Positions 47,800-57,494 of a stretch of DNA of 64,000 nucleotides are shown here, piece after piece. The DNA lies in contig JAKPFN010000034.1 of the NCBI GenBank assembly GCA_029551395.1, positions 19,766 through 83,765 on the forward strand, in the 5' to 3' direction. A program made the translations under genes and the position numbers. This DNA is from Armatimonadota bacterium. GTDB taxonomy: Bacteria > Armatimonadota > UBA5829 > DTLH01. Below the pieces are notes generated by a model, which was given only the letters and a program-made list of their open reading frames with translations, was not told the origin of the DNA and ran no database searches. Position 1 is the stretch's first letter; the number at the start of each line of letters is the position of its first letter.

Positions 47800-48570
47800 T
47801 CAGTCAATCTCAATCTCAGCAACAGAAGGTATTACTCTAGTCGGACGGTAAGGGAATTTTTCTATATCATCGAGACTTGTTACACCCGTAAGCACCAGAA
47901 TGGTCTCCATGCCGCTTTCCATGCCTGCGACGATATCCGTGTCCATACGGTCTCCAATCATAACTGCTTCTTCAGAATGCACATCCAGGAACCGGAGTGC
48001 GCTCCTCATCATAAGAGGATTGGGCTTTCCAATGTAGTAAGGCTGGATGCCGGTTGCTTTTTCTATGAGTGCAGCCATAGCTCCACATGCAGGAAGCATA
48101 CCTCCTTCGCCAGGGCCTGTTGGATCAGGATTAGTGGCAATAAATCTAGCACCTGCTGCAACAAGCCTGATGGCCTGGGTAATCTTTTCGAAGTTGTAGA
48201 ATGTCGTTTCTCCAAGCACCACATAATCAGGATTTCTGCTGGTCAGGATGTAACCTATATCGTGTAAAGCTTGCGTCAGACCTGTCTCACCAATAACAAA
48301 TGCAGAACCACCCGGTCTTTGGCTGTCTAAGAATTGGGCTGTAGCCATAGCAGACGTATACAAGCTGCTTTCTGGGATGTCCAAACCTTCTGTTGACAGC
48401 CTATGATGAAGATCTCGAGGTGTATACATAGGATTATTCGTTAGTACGAGAAATGGAGTTCCTGTTTCCGTAAGGCGGCTGATGAATTCCTGCGCTCCAG
48501 GAATCGGCACTCTTCCCCTTACTAATACGCCGTCCATATCTATGATGTAACTCTTTTTATTTGGTTTCAC
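47800..48570 (-). CDS. HAD-IIA phosphatase, NagD-like
   Basis: A 256-residue HAD hydrolase of the NagD/p-nitrophenylphosphatase subfamily. It has motif [12 protein letters not shown] (nucleophile Asp and acid/base Asp), motif II VLTNNP, motif III Lys in [15 protein letters not shown], and motif [13 protein letters not shown]. The C2 cap lies between motifs II and III. Likely substrates are small phosphoesters such as nucleotides or 2-phosphoglycolate, not resolvable here. It starts at GTG with a weak upstream purine run. It is first gene before DUF951. Confidence 0.92.
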   Translation of the reverse strand: MKPNKKSYIIDMDGVLVRGRVPIPGAQEFISRLTETGTPFLVLTNNPMYTPRDLHHRLSTEGLDIPESSLYTSAMATAQFLDSQRPGGSAFVIGETGLTQALHDIGYILTSRNPDYVVLGETTFYNFEKITQAIRLVAAGARFIATNPDPTGPGEGGMLPACGAMAALIEKATGIQPYYIGKPNPLMMRSALRFLDVHSEEAVMIGDRMDTDIVAGMESGMETILVLTGVTSLDDIEKFPYRPTRVIPSVAEIEID

Positions 48571-48692
48571 TGGTCATTCTCACTTAGATATTCTTGAGGC
48601 AGCAGGGCTAAGACAGCCTACTTAAGTATGGTTCTACAGAAATACCCAACAATCCTTGCAATTATCGTCTGCAACATGGAGGAGTTATCTAT

Positions 48693-50867
48693 ATGCTTGC
48701 CAAACAATTACATGCGGAACAGTTAGTACTGTATGACAGTCCAATATTAGGCGGTACCATGTTATACCGATCAACCCTTCAATTGTTAATTTTAATCAGC
48801 TTAGGAGTTACAATGATGACATCTTCTGCGCAGACAACGAAGTCTCCTGACTTCAGACCTCCTGCGACACCGCTTGTTACGGTGGATCCCTACTTTTCAG
48901 TCTGGTCCATGACCGACAAACTAACAGACGAACCGACTAAACACTGGACAGGCGCAACCCACGGAATGTGCGGAATGCTTCGCATAGACGGCAAGCCTTA
49001 CCGGTTCATCAGCCCGGTTCCGAATGAAGTTCCTGCTATGGAACAGATCTCAAGCGAGCTTCATCCTACAAGGTCCATATACAGGTTCGAAGCTGGCGGA
49101 GTTGCACTCACTGTGACGTTTACTACGCCGCTCTTGATGGACGATCTGGACATTATGGCTCGGCCTGCCAGCTATGCAGGCTTCGATGTTGTATCTACTG
49201 ACGGCAAAAAGCACGATGTAGCCCTGTATTTCGACGTAACAGGAGAGTGGGTGGTCAATACCACTGATCAGAAGATCCTCTGGGGACGTCATCAACTCGC
49301 CGGAGACACGCCTCTTCAGGTTCTCCGTATAGGAAGCCTGGATCAACCGGTTTTGGCTAAGTCCGGCGATAATCTGCGCATCGATTGGGGTTATCTACAT
49401 CTTGTATTTCCGAATACCTCTGAGAATTCCGGCGTGATTGCCTCTGCAGAAATGGCACGAGAAGAGTTCGCAGAAAAGGGAAGCATCCCAGCCAGCGATG
49501 ACATGAGAATGCCGCGTCCAGTACGCGATGAACTACCTGTTATGGCCTGCACGATGAAGCTCGGTTCGGTCGGTTCTGAGGTTGTGACCAGATTTGCCAC
49601 TCTTGTATATGATGATCAATACTCGATTGAATATTTCCAGCGCAAGCTCCGGCCGTACTGGCGGCGGAACGGCATAGAAATAGATGAAATGATACGCATA
49701 GCGGTGCGGGAATATCCTGAGCTACTCAAGAGATGCGAGAAGTTCGATCAAGAGATGGTTACTGATGCTCTCAAGGTCGGCGGAAGTGATTATGCAGATA
49801 TTGTAACTACTGCTTACCGGCAGGCAATTGCAGCACATAAGCTGGCTGCCGATTATGATGGCACCCCGCTGTTCTTTTCCAAGGAATGCTTCAGCAATGG
49901 CTGTATTGCAACTGTCGATGTAACGTATCCATCATCTCCAATCTTCTATCTGTTCAATACGCAGTTGATACAGGCTATGATGGAGCCTATCTTCGAGTAT
50001 GCTGAAGGACCGCATTGGCCCTTCGACTTTGCGCCGCACGATGTAGGCACGTATCCTAAGGCCAATGGACAGGTTTATGCCAATAATGCAAAGACAATCA
50101 AGTTCCAGATGCCTGTTGAAGAGTCCGGCAACATGCTCATCATGCTTGGAGTTCTGGCTTATCGTGATGGAAACGCGGACTATGCGGCGAAACATTGGAA
50201 TACTATCACCAAATGGGCATCTTACCTGAAAGAAAAGGGACTCGATCCTGAGAACCAGCTATGCACGGACGATTTCGCTGGTCATCTGGCTCATAACACA
50301 AACCTTTCCATTAAAGCCATCACAGGTCTGGCACTTTATGGATATATGGCAGATATGCTCGGTAAGAAAGAGGTAGCAGAGGAATATCGAAAGGCTGCCA
50401 AAGAGATGGCTGTTGAATGGAAAAAGATGGCATTGGATGAAGGCGGCCATTACAGACTGGCATTCGACCAGCCCGGCACCTGGAGCATGAAATATAACCT
50501 GGTATGGGACAAGATACTCGGGCTTGATCTGTTTGATCCTGAGATCGCCAAGACCGAAGTTGCCAGTTATAAGAAGCGCTGTAATGCTTACGGTCTGCCG
50601 CTCGATAACCGCAAAGACTACACTAAAGGTGACTGGCTTGCCTGGTGTGCCACTCTGGCCGACAATGACGAGGATTTCAAGACTCTGATTGCGCCGCTCC
50701 GCAAATACCTGCACGATAGCGAAAGCCGGGTTCCATTCAGCGATTGGCACTACACAACGGATGGAAAGGTAGTTGGATTCAGAGCAAGATCGGTTGTCGG
50801 AGGCGTATTCATAAAGATGCTTACCGATCCCGATATCTGGAAAAAGTGGAGCAGCAGGGCTAAGTAG
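48693..50867 (+). CDS. secreted glutaminase-like protein (DUF4964/DUF5127/DUF4965/DUF1793)
   Basis: 724 residues from ATG 48693 (GGAGGAG nine bases upstream). A signal-type hydrophobic segment (LQLLILISLGVTMM) starts about residue 28, so either the n-region is long or ATG 48759 is used. The domain order follows fungal glutaminase A: an N-terminal beta-sandwich (PPATPLVTVDPYFSVWS), DUF4965 (AIAAHKLAADYDGTPLFFSKE) and a C-terminal (alpha/alpha)6-like region (CTDDFAGHLAHNTNLSIKAI, WSMKYNLVWDKIL). Members are annotated as glutaminases, but many bacterial ones may act on glycans. It is monocistronic with its own terminator. Confidence 0.85.
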   Translation: MLAKQLHAEQLVLYDSPILGGTMLYRSTLQLLILISLGVTMMTSSAQTTKSPDFRPPATPLVTVDPYFSVWSMTDKLTDEPTKHWTGATHGMCGMLRIDGKPYRFISPVPNEVPAMEQISSELHPTRSIYRFEAGGVALTVTFTTPLLMDDLDIMARPASYAGFDVVSTDGKKHDVALYFDVTGEWVVNTTDQKILWGRHQLAGDTPLQVLRIGSLDQPVLAKSGDNLRIDWGYLHLVFPNTSENSGVIASAEMAREEFAEKGSIPASDDMRMPRPVRDELPVMACTMKLGSVGSEVVTRFATLVYDDQYSIEYFQRKLRPYWRRNGIEIDEMIRIAVREYPELLKRCEKFDQEMVTDALKVGGSDYADIVTTAYRQAIAAHKLAADYDGTPLFFSKECFSNGCIATVDVTYPSSPIFYLFNTQLIQAMMEPIFEYAEGPHWPFDFAPHDVGTYPKANGQVYANNAKTIKFQMPVEESGNMLIMLGVLAYRDGNADYAAKHWNTITKWASYLKEKGLDPENQLCTDDFAGHLAHNTNLSIKAITGLALYGYMADMLGKKEVAEEYRKAAKEMAVEWKKMALDEGGHYRLAFDQPGTWSMKYNLVWDKILGLDLFDPEIAKTEVASYKKRCNAYGLPLDNRKDYTKGDWLAWCATLADNDEDFKTLIAPLRKYLHDSESRVPFSDWHYTTDGKVVGFRARSVVGGVFIKMLTDPDIWKKWSSRAK

Positions 50868-50892
50868 CCTAGACTGACATAAATATCTACCT

Positions 50893-50930
50893 GGGAGGCG
50901 GTCGAAGGGCCGCCTCCTTGCTTTTTTGCT
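50893..50930 (+). terminator. intrinsic terminator
   Basis: GGGAGGCGG pairs with CCGCCTCC around TCGAAGGG, followed by TTGCTTTTTT. Confidence 0.9.
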
Positions 50931-51020
50931 TCAAATCGATCCAACATACTTCTCCCAAATGTTTTGGCCTGCCTGCTTGAGGTGGTATAACAATTAATAG
51001 TTCAAATCAGGAGGAATCGT

Positions 51021-51296
51021 ATGTCGCAGCCATATTACGGCGGAATGCGCCATATTCATACTGCCCCAGGAATCTTTGACCAGGCTTGCGGAGAAATCCG
51101 CTCCCTGAATGAAGATGAAACCAGGCAGGTAATCGAGTTTATTGGGCGGTTAAAAGCCGAGAGAAAACCGAGACAGCGGGAAGTCGGGACTGCAGAAGCA
51201 GTCTTATCTCATCAGGGCAAGTTCAGCTTCAACGAAGGCGAGCGTGAGAGGCTGTTAGCTATGATACTCGAAGTCAGGCAGGTTGGAATCAGATGA
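51021..51296 (+). CDS. small protein, probable VapB-like antitoxin
   Basis: A 91-residue protein with AGGAGGA upstream of the ATG. The N-terminus is Tyr/His/Gly-rich (SQPYYGGMRHIH). A helical segment (EDETRQVIEFIGRLKAERKP) resembles the helix in antitoxins that dock onto PIN toxins. The C-terminal half (FNEGERERLLAMILEVRQ) is also helical. No DNA-binding fold is clear. Its stop overlaps the start of the PIN-domain gene by four bases (ATGA), the classic arrangement of toxin-antitoxin pairs, and this is the main reason for the call. Confidence 0.6.
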   Translation: MSQPYYGGMRHIHTAPGIFDQACGEIRSLNEDETRQVIEFIGRLKAERKPRQREVGTAEAVLSHQGKFSFNEGERERLLAMILEVRQVGIR

Positions 51297-51715
51297 AAGA
51301 CTATATTTTAGATATCGACCATCTTGCAGGATTGATGGATAGAATCGAAAACCTGATCAGACGTATCAGGGAGGCAAACCCTAGTGATTCTCGCTTTGGA
51401 ACTACGGTTACTATCCTTGGCGAACTCTACTTTATGATCCGTTCGAGCGCTCAGATGGACAGTAATATGGCTGCTCTGACGGAACTTGTGAACGATCTAT
51501 ATGTTTGGGATCTGGACAGAGGTGCGGCAGAGATAACAGGCGAAATACTTACCCAAATGCGCTCATTGAACCGTCCTATATCACCTATAGAAGCCCAGAT
51601 AGCGGCTGTAGCAAGGCAGCGGCAGGCTGTGCTGTTATCAGGCAGCGAACACTTCAACGATGTGCGGGACATCGAGGTTCAAAACTGGCTTGAGGCGTTT
51701 CCTGCAAGAAGATAG
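51293..51715 (+). CDS. PIN-domain protein, VapC-like toxin
   Basis: A 140-residue PIN-domain protein. VapC toxins cleave tRNA or rRNA with Mg2+ held by four acidic residues. Visible here are D7 (YILDIDHL), E44 (TILGELYFMI), then E100 (PIEAQIAAVA) and E119 (SGSEHFNDV), where the family normally has Asp. The helical pattern, NxxAL at about 58-62 and the C-terminal VxNWL are typical. It overlaps the upstream small gene by four bases, supporting a toxin-antitoxin module. The Asp-to-Glu changes at the third and fourth acidic positions may lower activity. Confidence 0.75.
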   Translation: MKDYILDIDHLAGLMDRIENLIRRIREANPSDSRFGTTVTILGELYFMIRSSAQMDSNMAALTELVNDLYVWDLDRGAAEITGEILTQMRSLNRPISPIEAQIAAVARQRQAVLLSGSEHFNDVRDIEVQNWLEAFPARR

Positions 51716-51744
51716 ACAGGCCCAGAATATAATCTGAGCCTGTC
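51714..51744. terminator. hairpin between convergent genes, probable terminator
   Basis: AGACAGGC-C-CAGA pairs with TCTG-A-GCCTGTCT around ATATAA. T-runs are poor on both sides. Confidence 0.5.
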
Positions 51745-51753
51745 TCATAAGAT

Positions 51754-52647
51754 TTAGACTTTATAGACTACTGCCGTACCTCCGGCAAAGTCGTGGATAC
51801 CACGCTTTTCGCTTTGGAATGCTACTACCAGCATAAGAATATGGCAGAAGCTGAGTATAACTACTTTCACAACCGTCCTTAGCAGCGCTCTACCGATACC
51901 TAGTGGTTCTTCATCAGCTTGAATGACTCTCATTCCAAGCACAAGTTTACCTACAGTCGCTCCAAGAGTAACAAGCATCAAAACTTCATATATAAACCAT
52001 ACTACACCAGGTACAATTTGGGCAGATACCGGTACTAATGGAGCACTGTCAGGTGTGTATGTATCTGTTTGGAATACATCAGAAAAACTAACACCCATGG
52101 CGGCTAAAATAATCCATGAGGCAATAACGACCAAGAGACCATCAATTTAATACGCAACAAACCGCATCCAAAAGCCAGCAAAATCGCCATAACTGGGAAC
52201 TGCCGGTGGTTTGAGAGGTGGTCCATACGGAGATTGCTGCTGGCCATAGGGTTTAGGCCCGTATTGCTGGCCGTAAGGTTGAGGACCATACTGCTGACCT
52301 GGGCCATATCCCGGTTGAGCAGGACCAGCAGAGCTTACAGGCACGCCTTTTGCACATCTGGGGCAGCTACTATCCAGCGGACCGAGTACGTAACCGCATT
52401 TAGCACATGCTGCCTGAGGTCTGGGCTGCGCAGGACCTGCCTGAGGCTGCATTCCCTGAGTTGGCGCCTGCTTCACTCCTGGGCATCTGAACGTACCACA
52501 CCCTCCATTCTTACTCCAGCACGCGGCATGATGCACTACACCACAAGCATCGCACTGCTTTACGGGAGTACCAGGCTGAATTGGTGCATTACATACCGGA
52601 CATTTGTTCTCAGCTGATCCAGCACCACTTGAACCTTGATTATACAT
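51754..52647 (-). pseudogene. RING-like zinc finger/RDD membrane protein gene with in-frame TAA
   Basis: From ATG 52647 (GGGGAGG six bases upstream) the protein begins with a prokaryotic RING-like zinc module (CPVCNAPIQPG, CDACGVVHHAACW, GGCGTFRCPG). A second CxxC pair (CAKCGY, CPRC) and a Gly/Pro/Gln/Tyr-rich linker follow, and then the start of an RDD domain (FAGFWMRFVAY). A TAA at 52149-52147 interrupts it. The same frame continues at once with IDGLLVVIASWIILAAM and the rest of RDD (three membrane helices, GATVGKLVLGMRV, RALLRTVVK) to a stop at 51754. The junction falls exactly inside the conserved RDD start, so this is one gene with a nonsense codon. Confidence 0.8.
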
Positions 52648-52845
52648 CAAATACCTCCCCACTCTCCTATTCTGAGTTCACTCGATACCAATGAGGTTAA
52701 GAATAACACATCGGTTGCAACGAAATGAACGTGCAGTTCAGGCTTAATACAAGCTTCACTGCTATATGAAAGTATAAGCCTGGCAGCTAAAATAATCAAG
52801 TGTATATTTGACATATTTTTCGCAAATTTAGCAGTTGATGCAGCG

Positions 52846-55383
52846 TCATGGTTTCATTATCCCATCTGGAGTAAACACACCTGGGCTTGCTACTATTGCA
52901 TCAATGGCAAACAAATAGCCTGCCGAACCCGGTCCGTCTACACGGATGTTTATCAAGTGGAGACCCTTGGTAAAGTTTGCAGCCCCGATTTTCATCCAGG
53001 CAAACTCTTTCCAGTAAGGCTGGATGGTATCATAAGTCGGCTGCTGCCAGGGGCCTGTATCAATGGAGAAACTGAATGGAGAAGCACCGACATCAGGAGG
53101 CAATCCAGCTATCCATATCTCGTGGAAACCTTCTTTTGTGATGTCCAATACGAACGCAGCCATGTACTGAGACATAACTGGATGGTTTTTTGTATCCAAT
53201 GAAAGATATCCGCCATTGCTTACACCTAATGCTGATGCGATCTTATCGAAACTGTATTGGGCTGCAGATTCACCTTCAACCCAGGCGTATGTGCCTATTT
53301 CCTTACCTATCTCTTCCACAAACGTATGAGCGATATCGTAGGCTATGGCTGGACGATTGCTCCTTAACACGCTGCGGGCACGGTCTGTAGCAGTCTCTAC
53401 ATCAGGTACACGGCTTCCTTGTTCCTGCGCTTTTTTGACCAGCAGCCCGAGTTTTTGGATTTCTGCATCCACAACCTCTATAGGAAATGCCTGAGCAGGA
53501 TCAAATCCGGTGACTAAAATAGGAGATTCAGTAAGCTTGATTACAGCCTTTTTCTTTTGGACAGTCAGGATATCTTCAGCACCTAAGGGATATACCAAAG
53601 TTGGCTTCTGGCTGGATTCAATAGGAATAGTAATCGTCTGAGCTCCGATCCTGCTCCACAAACAGAATCCATCCTGACCTCCAAGGACATAACCACCTAT
53701 TGTCTCGCCCATGTTTACTGGGCTGCCTGTTCGAATGCTGGGAAGCCACCATCGTCCCGGTCCAAGCCGTCTGGTATCAGCACCTGCAACAGGTGAAGTC
53801 GGATAGAAAAGAACATCCGGCTTGAATTCAGCACGATCACTGGTTGAAAACTTGCCCTTGAACTCCTTTAACCAGGCTAACTGCTCAGGAGCAAGTACCA
53901 GCGAGTGGTTTTTCCAGTGTTCTTCTGGCAGGACTTGAAGACCGTATACGAAGATGCCTTTGACACCAATCTCAGAAAGCAGGTCAAAATCTACCAATAA
54001 TGATTCTCTGCTTGCGAAACCTACAGTCGATTTTTTTCGATTTAGAGTATCCTGGGTGCCTGTGACTATAAACCACATAGATCTGGCTGACTCTTCAGCA
54101 AGCGAATAGACAGGTCCTGCAGCCTTGGTAACCAGCTCTTCACCTTTACCATAGGCTTCAACTCCAAGGCCGTCGAACCCACCGCGAGAATTGCCATTAG
54201 ACAACACCTGGCGATGGCGGGACGCCTTGTAAATTACCGGAACATTCGCAGAATGACGTTTCAAGAGATCTGCTGTTGTGTTTAGATAGTTCCGAGTGGA
54301 AGCATCTCTGAAATCATAGATATCGAGCCATATTTTCGATCTGGGTGCATCAATAGTATACCGCTTACCTTTTGCTCGGTCGTAAACTGCCGGAAGTCCT
54401 CTACCTGCATGCCACAGTGGAATCAATCTTGCAGCTTCCTGGAATGACGTAAGATTATCTCCAACCAAACCCCATGCAGCGTTCAGTGACCCTATGTTCA
54501 GATACTTTTTAGCCAGATATGCCTCAAATTCGAGCCGGAACTCAGGAGAGTTCGGAATAACAGAAAGAAGATCATCCGGGAAGTCCATCTTGCTGGCAAT
54601 GGGGTCGACAAAGAACCTCAACCCTCTGCCAAATTTGACCTTGCCAATAAACAGGAGCAGCCTGTCACGGAACTCATCGTAACCAGCCCACAGGTCAGAA
54701 ATGCCGTCACGTCCACCGTTCGAGAACTCCCTGTTTGGGAAAAGCAGCAGAACACAGCTTTGATCAGGCCGGGCAGATATCTGAACTTTGACCTTTCCAT
54801 TGACAACAGAAGCTCCACCGCTCGATACAACGGTACCGTCAGTTGCAGAACAAAGCATCCATACTGCTGATGTGACATCCGGCATATCGAACTCGAAAGT
54901 TGAGTCTCTGATGATATCGGGCAGTCTATAACGAGCAGGGTCTATCACGAATCCATTAAGCGGAGCCTTAGGTCCATCACTAAAGTCAATTCCGTATGTG
55001 AACCCATTTTCATCAAGATAGTCCACCAACCGCTGCCATGCCTCTGGTTTAGTCCATGTGACCGGGCCAATGGCTTTAAGAAGCAGGTCGGTAATGCCTG
55101 CGGTTTTGAGCGTCGTCAGAGCAGTAACATCAGCCTGCCAGTTCTCTTCAGTCTGATCTATGCAAATGTACTTGGAGTAAAATACACCACCTACAGGCAG
55201 ATAAGGTTGACCATCCCAAACCAGAGTGTGATTACCATCTATTTTCCATGTATGTACTTGACCGGATTTATCGGTAAACTCTCCAGTTGAAAGGAGTTTA
55301 ACACCAGGTGTCTGAGAGTAACCTGGCAGAATAAAACCCGCGCAAATCAATATCGCCAGCAGCGTGAATTTTACAGTACGCAT
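52846..55383 (-). CDS. large secreted protein with glycosidase-like barrel
   Basis: 845 residues from ATG 55383 (GGAGGA seven bases upstream). It has a signal peptide (about 1-24). An N-terminal beta-strand segment (WDGQPYLPVGGVFYSKYI) as in GH42/GH5-type (beta/alpha)8 enzymes is followed by a barrel-like region to about 490 (SPEFRLEFEAYLAKKYLNIG, GFDGLGVEAYGKGEEL). A beta-sandwich region comes next, and a C-terminal CBM-like jelly roll (GFHEIWIAGLPPDVGASPFS, GLHLINIRVDGPGSAG). Likely catalytic carboxylates cannot be assigned with confidence. It is probably an exported carbohydrate-active enzyme of unassigned family. Confidence 0.7.
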   Translation of the reverse strand: MRTVKFTLLAILICAGFILPGYSQTPGVKLLSTGEFTDKSGQVHTWKIDGNHTLVWDGQPYLPVGGVFYSKYICIDQTEENWQADVTALTTLKTAGITDLLLKAIGPVTWTKPEAWQRLVDYLDENGFTYGIDFSDGPKAPLNGFVIDPARYRLPDIIRDSTFEFDMPDVTSAVWMLCSATDGTVVSSGGASVVNGKVKVQISARPDQSCVLLLFPNREFSNGGRDGISDLWAGYDEFRDRLLLFIGKVKFGRGLRFFVDPIASKMDFPDDLLSVIPNSPEFRLEFEAYLAKKYLNIGSLNAAWGLVGDNLTSFQEAARLIPLWHAGRGLPAVYDRAKGKRYTIDAPRSKIWLDIYDFRDASTRNYLNTTADLLKRHSANVPVIYKASRHRQVLSNGNSRGGFDGLGVEAYGKGEELVTKAAGPVYSLAEESARSMWFIVTGTQDTLNRKKSTVGFASRESLLVDFDLLSEIGVKGIFVYGLQVLPEEHWKNHSLVLAPEQLAWLKEFKGKFSTSDRAEFKPDVLFYPTSPVAGADTRRLGPGRWWLPSIRTGSPVNMGETIGGYVLGGQDGFCLWSRIGAQTITIPIESSQKPTLVYPLGAEDILTVQKKKAVIKLTESPILVTGFDPAQAFPIEVVDAEIQKLGLLVKKAQEQGSRVPDVETATDRARSVLRSNRPAIAYDIAHTFVEEIGKEIGTYAWVEGESAAQYSFDKIASALGVSNGGYLSLDTKNHPVMSQYMAAFVLDITKEGFHEIWIAGLPPDVGASPFSFSIDTGPWQQPTYDTIQPYWKEFAWMKIGAANFTKGLHLINIRVDGPGSAGYLFAIDAIVASPGVFTPDGIMKP

Positions 55384-55667
55384 CCAATCATCCTCCATTG
55401 GCAGCATGACCTGTGAGGCAGCGTGAAAACAACTGCCTTATCTATAAGACGAGGTGGAATGTGTTAAAGGTTTCCGATGAACCTGAGTAGAATAATCTCA
55501 CAAGCTCAACAGCCCTTTTAACTCTACCATATATAGACGAATAAACGCCAACCTGTATTAACAAAAACTGAATCGGTCCTACAACATAGAGGTTCATTAA
55601 TTGGCTAAAAATAGCTTTTGTGAGGTATACATTCCTGGCTAAATGGCCTGTAATCCTTCAAACCAGA

Positions 55668-56702
55668 TCAGGCATTCTGCATTTTGGTGTCATCTGCAAC
55701 TGAGAAAGTCCAAGGGGTTCGTTCACAGGCTGGAGAGCCACCCAAGAACTCACCGGATTTGCTTAAAGCAGTAATACTCCAGATGTAGCGGCCTTTCGGG
55801 AGGTTTTTTGAAGGAACATCTACAGAAGGCACATGAGTTACTGTCGTAAACACTGTAGATCCCGTTTTATAATCGGCTACAGTAACGATATACTTCTCAG
55901 CGTGAGGGCATTCTGTCCACTCCAGCGTTATTGGGATGCCTGCGGGGATGTTGGCACCTTGTTCAGGCGATATAGGTCTTAGTACCAAGCCTAGATTGAT
56001 CGCTGGAGCTGTTGTAGTCAATCCATCTTTCAGCTCGACAGTCTCCCCGACACGGTTGAAATAATCAGGGTTGTCTCCGATATACACATACGGCCTGTAG
56101 TTGCCATCAGGAAGCCCAACCAGCACATAAGAGCCATTATAATCACTTATCCCGGTTATCTCTGGGATGAACTGCCCGCGCTCGTTTATAGCTCTGACCT
56201 TAACACCCGCTACAGGTTGACCGCCATACATTACCTTACCCTCGATTGAGTTAGGCCCAGTAATTTTAACAGCAGCAGATGTTACCGGTTTTGGTGAAGT
56301 GACTGTTTCAATAATAATTGCTTCTTTTGCACTGCACGAGAAACCTAACGCTTTGCATATAAAACCAAACGGAACCATAAAACGGCCTGAGATGATCTCC
56401 GCAGGCGCGGTAGTCTCAACTACCAGGTTATTAATATTTGCAATCGATTGTTTGTTATGGAAGGTCAGCGTCACAGCCTCGTGTTTCACCACAAGTTTTC
56501 CATTTCTGGCGTCAGTAATTGTAACCCAACCTAACCGGGCAAGGTCCCCTATCCACACCAGAACATCATCGGTCCTGAATACCGGCGGCTGCGTGACCTC
56601 TACAACCATCCCATCTACAACAAAGACCGTCTCCGATGACCTAGCACCGGAGACGGAAGAAAGCAATATAATCGATGTCAGAAGACAATATATAAGCCTC
56701 AT
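55668..56702 (-). CDS. secreted protein: copper-amine-oxidase-N-like domain plus carboxypeptidase-regulatory-like domain
   Basis: A 344-residue exported protein with signal peptide (about 1-19). Residues about 25-130 resemble the copper amine oxidase N-like stalk domain (VVDGMVVEVTQPPVFRTDDV, GRFMVPFGFICKALGF). Residues about 150-235 form a CarboxypepD-reg-like domain (GKVMYGGQPVAGVKVRAINE, DYNGSYVLVGLPDGNYRPYV). The C-terminal part is Ig/Fn3-like (ITLEWTECPHAEKYIVTVAD). It starts six bases after the anti-sigma gene ends, so it is in the ECF operon and may be a regulated effector or sensor on the envelope. Confidence 0.75.
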   Translation of the reverse strand: MRLIYCLLTSIILLSSVSGARSSETVFVVDGMVVEVTQPPVFRTDDVLVWIGDLARLGWVTITDARNGKLVVKHEAVTLTFHNKQSIANINNLVVETTAPAEIISGRFMVPFGFICKALGFSCSAKEAIIIETVTSPKPVTSAAVKITGPNSIEGKVMYGGQPVAGVKVRAINERGQFIPEITGISDYNGSYVLVGLPDGNYRPYVYIGDNPDYFNRVGETVELKDGLTTTAPAINLGLVLRPISPEQGANIPAGIPITLEWTECPHAEKYIVTVADYKTGSTVFTTVTHVPSVDVPSKNLPKGRYIWSITALSKSGEFLGGSPACERTPWTFSVADDTKMQNA

Positions 56703-56708
56703 GCCTGA

Positions 56709-57494
56709 CTACCTTTGATTTTGAGTGTCATCAACAGACACGCTCGGAGGAGTCATAACAGGTTCATCCAGACTCGTTTCATTTCCTGGATTGCTTAGAT
56801 TACCCAAGTCGGCGCTGTTCGGGCCATCAGGAATGGGAGCAAACGGAAGCCAGGATTCCTGATTATCTTTATCTGCGCCGGCTTCATCTTTTTCTGACTG
56901 TCCTAATCCCGGTATGAGTCCATTATGAGAGTTTATGGGCTTGCGCTTGTCACTGCCTCGCCAGATAAGCTGGATCTCATCTCTTCTTGGAGGACTCACA
57001 GCAAGTTCTTGCCTTACTGGAATGACAGAATCGGTCGGAATTGTCTCCTTAGGCTGTTCTGCCACAGAATCAGGCGGCTGAGATATTGCTGGTTTCTTCT
57101 CAGCAGGCTCTGCAGGCGCTGTTTTGACAATTGTATTCTCTTTTACAGGTTTGCTACGCAGGCCAATTGCGGTTCCTGCGGCGAATGCGGCTACCACAGC
57201 AGTTGTAAACGCAAATCCCTTGATGAATGCCGGAGAGAATAATCCAATGCGTACAGGCTTTTCCTTTGCACGGATAGCGCCTTTAACAGTCCATTCAATC
57301 CTCTGCCGTTCTTCATCCGAAAGTGCCGGAACCTCCGAAGGAATCATTGAGATGACTCTTGATTGGATCTCCAACTCACGAGCGCACTCTTCACATTCAT
57401 CGATATGAAGCCGCAGCTTCTTCATTTCATCTGGAGGAAGGTCTCCATAAATGTAGGCTCCAAATAAATCAGCTACATTCTTACAACTTGCCAT
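56709..57494 (-). CDS. anti-sigma factor with zinc-finger (zf-HC2) domain
   Basis: 261 residues from ATG 57494, which overlaps the end of the ECF sigma gene by 14 bases; the longer open frame upstream is inside that gene. The N-terminal anti-sigma domain has the HxxxCxxC zinc motif (HIDECEECA), with an upstream Cys in SCKNVADLFG. One membrane helix (about 96-116, FAFTTAVVAAFAAGTAIGL) follows, then a Pro/Glu-rich exported region without recognisable fold. It should hold the ECF sigma factor at the membrane until an envelope signal releases it. Confidence 0.88.
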   Translation of the reverse strand: MASCKNVADLFGAYIYGDLPPDEMKKLRLHIDECEECARELEIQSRVISMIPSEVPALSDEERQRIEWTVKGAIRAKEKPVRIGLFSPAFIKGFAFTTAVVAAFAAGTAIGLRSKPVKENTIVKTAPAEPAEKKPAISQPPDSVAEQPKETIPTDSVIPVRQELAVSPPRRDEIQLIWRGSDKRKPINSHNGLIPGLGQSEKDEAGADKDNQESWLPFAPIPDGPNSADLGNLSNPGNETSLDEPVMTPPSVSVDDTQNQR

